This document shows positions 62,584 to 64,000 of a DNA stretch of 64,000 bases, one piece after another. The position numbers and the translations under genes are program-made. This DNA is from Rhodoflexus caldus (GTDB lineage: Bacteria; Bacteroidota; Bacteroidia; Cytophagales; Thermoflexibacteraceae): contig NZ_JAJPRF010000017.1 of NCBI RefSeq assembly GCF_021206925.1, forward strand, positions 1 to 64,000, in the 5' to 3' direction. Numbering within the stretch: position 1 is the stretch's first letter; the number at the start of each line of letters is the position of its first letter. The notes beneath the pieces were generated by a model, which saw nothing but the letters and a program-made list of their open reading frames with translations, was not told the DNA's origin and did not search any database.

Positions 62584-63555
62584 TCAATTAAAACCGAGTT
62601 TTTGACGAACTTTATCAAGCACCTGACGGGCAATTACTCTTGCTTTGGCTTCCCCTTTTTCCAATTCTGCTTCCAAAGCGACGGCATCCGACATGTAATA
62701 GTCAAATTTTTCGCGCTCGTTCTTGTATTTGGCCATAATCAGTTCAAAAAATTCCTGTTTGGCAGCGCCGTAGCCGTAGTTGCCTCCTAAATACTTTTCG
62801 CGCAGGCTTTGGGTTTGTTCAGGGCTTGCAATGAGCGAATATAGTTTAAAAACCGTACAAGTGTCAGGATTTTTCGGCTCTTCCAACGGCGTGCTGTCGG
62901 TTTTAATGCCCATGATTTGTTTTCGGAGTGCTTTTTCGGGCAGGAAAATATCAATGGTATTATTATATGACTTGCTCATTTTCTGCCCATCCGTGCCCGG
63001 AATGGTTTTTACTTCTTCGCTGATGCGCGCTTCGGGAATGACAAATACATCGCCGTAATGGTAATTGAATGAGCGTGCAATATCGCGCGTGATTTCTAAG
63101 TGTTGCTCTTGGTCTTTGCCTACGGGTACAAATTGAGCATCGTAAAGCAAAATATCTGCCGCCATCAGCACGGGATAGGTAAACAATCCTGCATTGACAT
63201 CGGCCAGTCGGTCTGACTTGTCTTTGAACGAATGAGCGTTGGCAAGCATGGGGTAAGGAGCAAAGCAGTTCAGGTACCATGCCAGTTCGCAAACTTCCGG
63301 CACTCTTGACTGCCGATAGAATGTATTGCGGGTAGTATCAAAGCCAAAGGCGAGCCATGCAGCCGCTACCGCACGCGTATTTTCTTTGCGCAAATCTGCG
63401 TCTTTGATAGTAGTCAGCGAGTGTAAATCGGCTATGAATATAAATGCCTCATTTTTAGGGTCTTTGGACAGTTCGATGGCAGGAATAATTGCGCCGAGTA
63501 AGTTGCCGAGGTGCGGCCTTCCGGAGCTTTGAATACCTGTAAGAATTCTTGACAT
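62584..63555 (-). CDS. trpS: Tryptophanyl-tRNA synthetase
   Basis: TrpRS charges tRNA-Trp. The 323-residue class Ic enzyme has the HIGH-type motif SGRPHLGNLLGA, the VGKDQEQHLEITRDIA block, and KMSKSYNN as KMSKS. The length is usual for a bacterial TrpRS. A minus-strand -7 box (TAGTTTTG) lies at 63615-63622, 60 bases upstream of the ATG. It leads the three-gene set with the histidine kinase and cruF-like gene. Confidence 0.97.
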   Translation of the reverse strand: MSRILTGIQSSGRPHLGNLLGAIIPAIELSKDPKNEAFIFIADLHSLTTIKDADLRKENTRAVAAAWLAFGFDTTRNTFYRQSRVPEVCELAWYLNCFAPYPMLANAHSFKDKSDRLADVNAGLFTYPVLMAADILLYDAQFVPVGKDQEQHLEITRDIARSFNYHYGDVFVIPEARISEEVKTIPGTDGQKMSKSYNNTIDIFLPEKALRKQIMGIKTDSTPLEEPKNPDTCTVFKLYSLIASPEQTQSLREKYLGGNYGYGAAKQEFFELIMAKYKNEREKFDYYMSDAVALEAELEKGEAKARVIARQVLDKVRQKLGFN

Positions 63556-63614
63556 TGGAAATAGTTTAATATTTTTGTACGTAAGATACGTCGCAAATCA
63601 GGTAAGTTTTGCGG

Positions 63615-63622
63615 CAAAACTA
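63615..63622 (-). promoter_or_regulatory. Possible -7 box of trpS
   Basis: Minus-strand TAGTTTTG, a TAnnTTTG match in the gap between divergent trpS and the carbonic-anhydrase gene. Confidence 0.4.
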
Positions 63623-63649
63623 CGAAGACGCTAACTCTTATACAATGTT

Positions 63650-64000
63650 ATGGCTCTGATTAAAGCAGTAAACGGGGTGATGCCCGTTATCGGTGAAAAC
63701 TGTTTTCTTGCCGACAATGCAACCGTTGTGGGGCAGGTAACGATGGGTGCAAATTGTAGTGTATGGTTTAACGCCGTTGTGCGAGGCGATGTCAATAGTA
63801 TTACCATCGGGCATACTACCAACATTCAGGATGGTGCGGTTATCCACTGTACCTATCAGCGGGCGGCAACCGTTATAGGCAACCGCGTATCCATCGGGCA
63901 CAATGCCATTATCCACGGCTGCACGCTGGAAGACGATGTGCTTGTTGGCATGGGCGCCATAGTGATGGATCATGCAGTCGTTCAAAAAGGTGCGTTTATT
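63650..64000 (+). CDS. Gamma-carbonic anhydrase family protein (partial, cut by window end)
   Basis: The open frame from the ATG at 63650 runs to the window end (117 codons, no stop). The protein shows left-handed beta-helix hexapeptide repeats and the gamma-carbonic anhydrase pattern: VWFNAVVRGDVNSITIG, NIQDGAVIHC, IGHNAIIHGCTLEDDVLVGMGAIVMDHAVV. The His residues of VIHC, IGHNAIIHG match the metal ligands of the family (YrdA/PaaY-like). The full protein should be about 170 residues. It is divergent from trpS. Confidence 0.92.
   Translation, partial: MALIKAVNGVMPVIGENCFLADNATVVGQVTMGANCSVWFNAVVRGDVNSITIGHTTNIQDGAVIHCTYQRAATVIGNRVSIGHNAIIHGCTLEDDVLVGMGAIVMDHAVVQKGAFI

Noticed and set aside
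1-64000. tRNA, rRNA, CRISPR array, prophage or intact insertion sequence
   Set aside because: None was seen: no cloverleaf-like sequence, no spaced direct-repeat array, and no transposase, integrase or phage structural gene.

Overview
The window looks like chromosome from a Bacteroidota bacterium, most likely of the class Cytophagia. The signs are TAnnTTTG-type -7 promoter boxes, a TonB receptor with an N-terminal carboxypeptidase-like domain, a PorE-like OmpA/PD40 protein and a type IX secretion (T9SS) sorting domain, 7TMR-DISM and PAS/GAF sensors, a CruF-type carotenoid enzyme, and N-acyl-ornithine carbamoyltransferase. I cannot name a genus. No rRNA, tRNA, CRISPR array or intact insertion sequence was seen. 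Gene density is high and most genes are housekeeping.

Layout. 1-10.4 kb: a short decayed copy of the queA 5' end, then queA, a Lys1-like saccharopine dehydrogenase, a SpoU-type RNA methyltransferase, a Nudix hydrolase, alaS, a PAS sensor that has a phosphoacceptor helix but no ATPase domain, and sufD/sufC. 10.5-19.5 kb: a PorE-like protein, lon, a PpiD/SurA-type isomerase, a DAHP synthase/chorismate mutase fusion and an exported protein of unknown function. 19.5-29.4 kb: a sulfide/persulfide cluster (details below). 29.4-41.6 kb: a MITE-like element at the end of dnaE, dnaE, an AddB-like nuclease, a TonB receptor and a 7TMR-DISM histidine kinase. 41.6-51.4 kb: a methyltransferase, a Tat-exported Gfo/Idh oxidoreductase, an AlkB-type hydroxylase, the DUF1800/DUF1501 pair, a universal stress protein and the methylmalonyl-CoA mutase large subunit. 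51.4-64 kb: a second copy of the MITE-like element, a minus-strand group (N-acyl-ornithine carbamoyltransferase, a small cysteine membrane protein, DUF368/PopT, glycosyltransferase), a C4 zinc-ribbon coiled coil, protoporphyrinogen oxidase, a GAF sensor, a deoxyribonucleotidase, the close-packed set trpS / histidine kinase / cruF-like gene, and the start of a gamma-carbonic anhydrase cut by the window end.

The most notable region is 19.5-29.4 kb. A cysteine-containing ArsR repressor precedes a persulfide dioxygenase fused to two rhodanese domains, a type II sulfide:quinone oxidoreductase and a DUF6132 membrane protein. Seven kb further on are a DUF2490 protein and a SoxB-like Tat-exported metallohydrolase, divergent from a carotenoid-oxygenase/SpoIIE-phosphatase pair. 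A shared AT-rich 15-base motif (ATRAAWAYATGTTTR) lies at the arsR promoter, at the sqr promoter, and twice between the carotenoid oxygenase and DUF2490 genes. One 17-base stretch is identical at two of these places. I infer one sulfide-responsive regulon that joins cytoplasmic sulfide oxidation to a periplasmic SoxB-like enzyme.

The second unexpected item is a pair of non-coding elements of about 205-225 bp, one with perfect 9-bp terminal inverted repeats and a 6-bp target duplication. Both abut stop codons.
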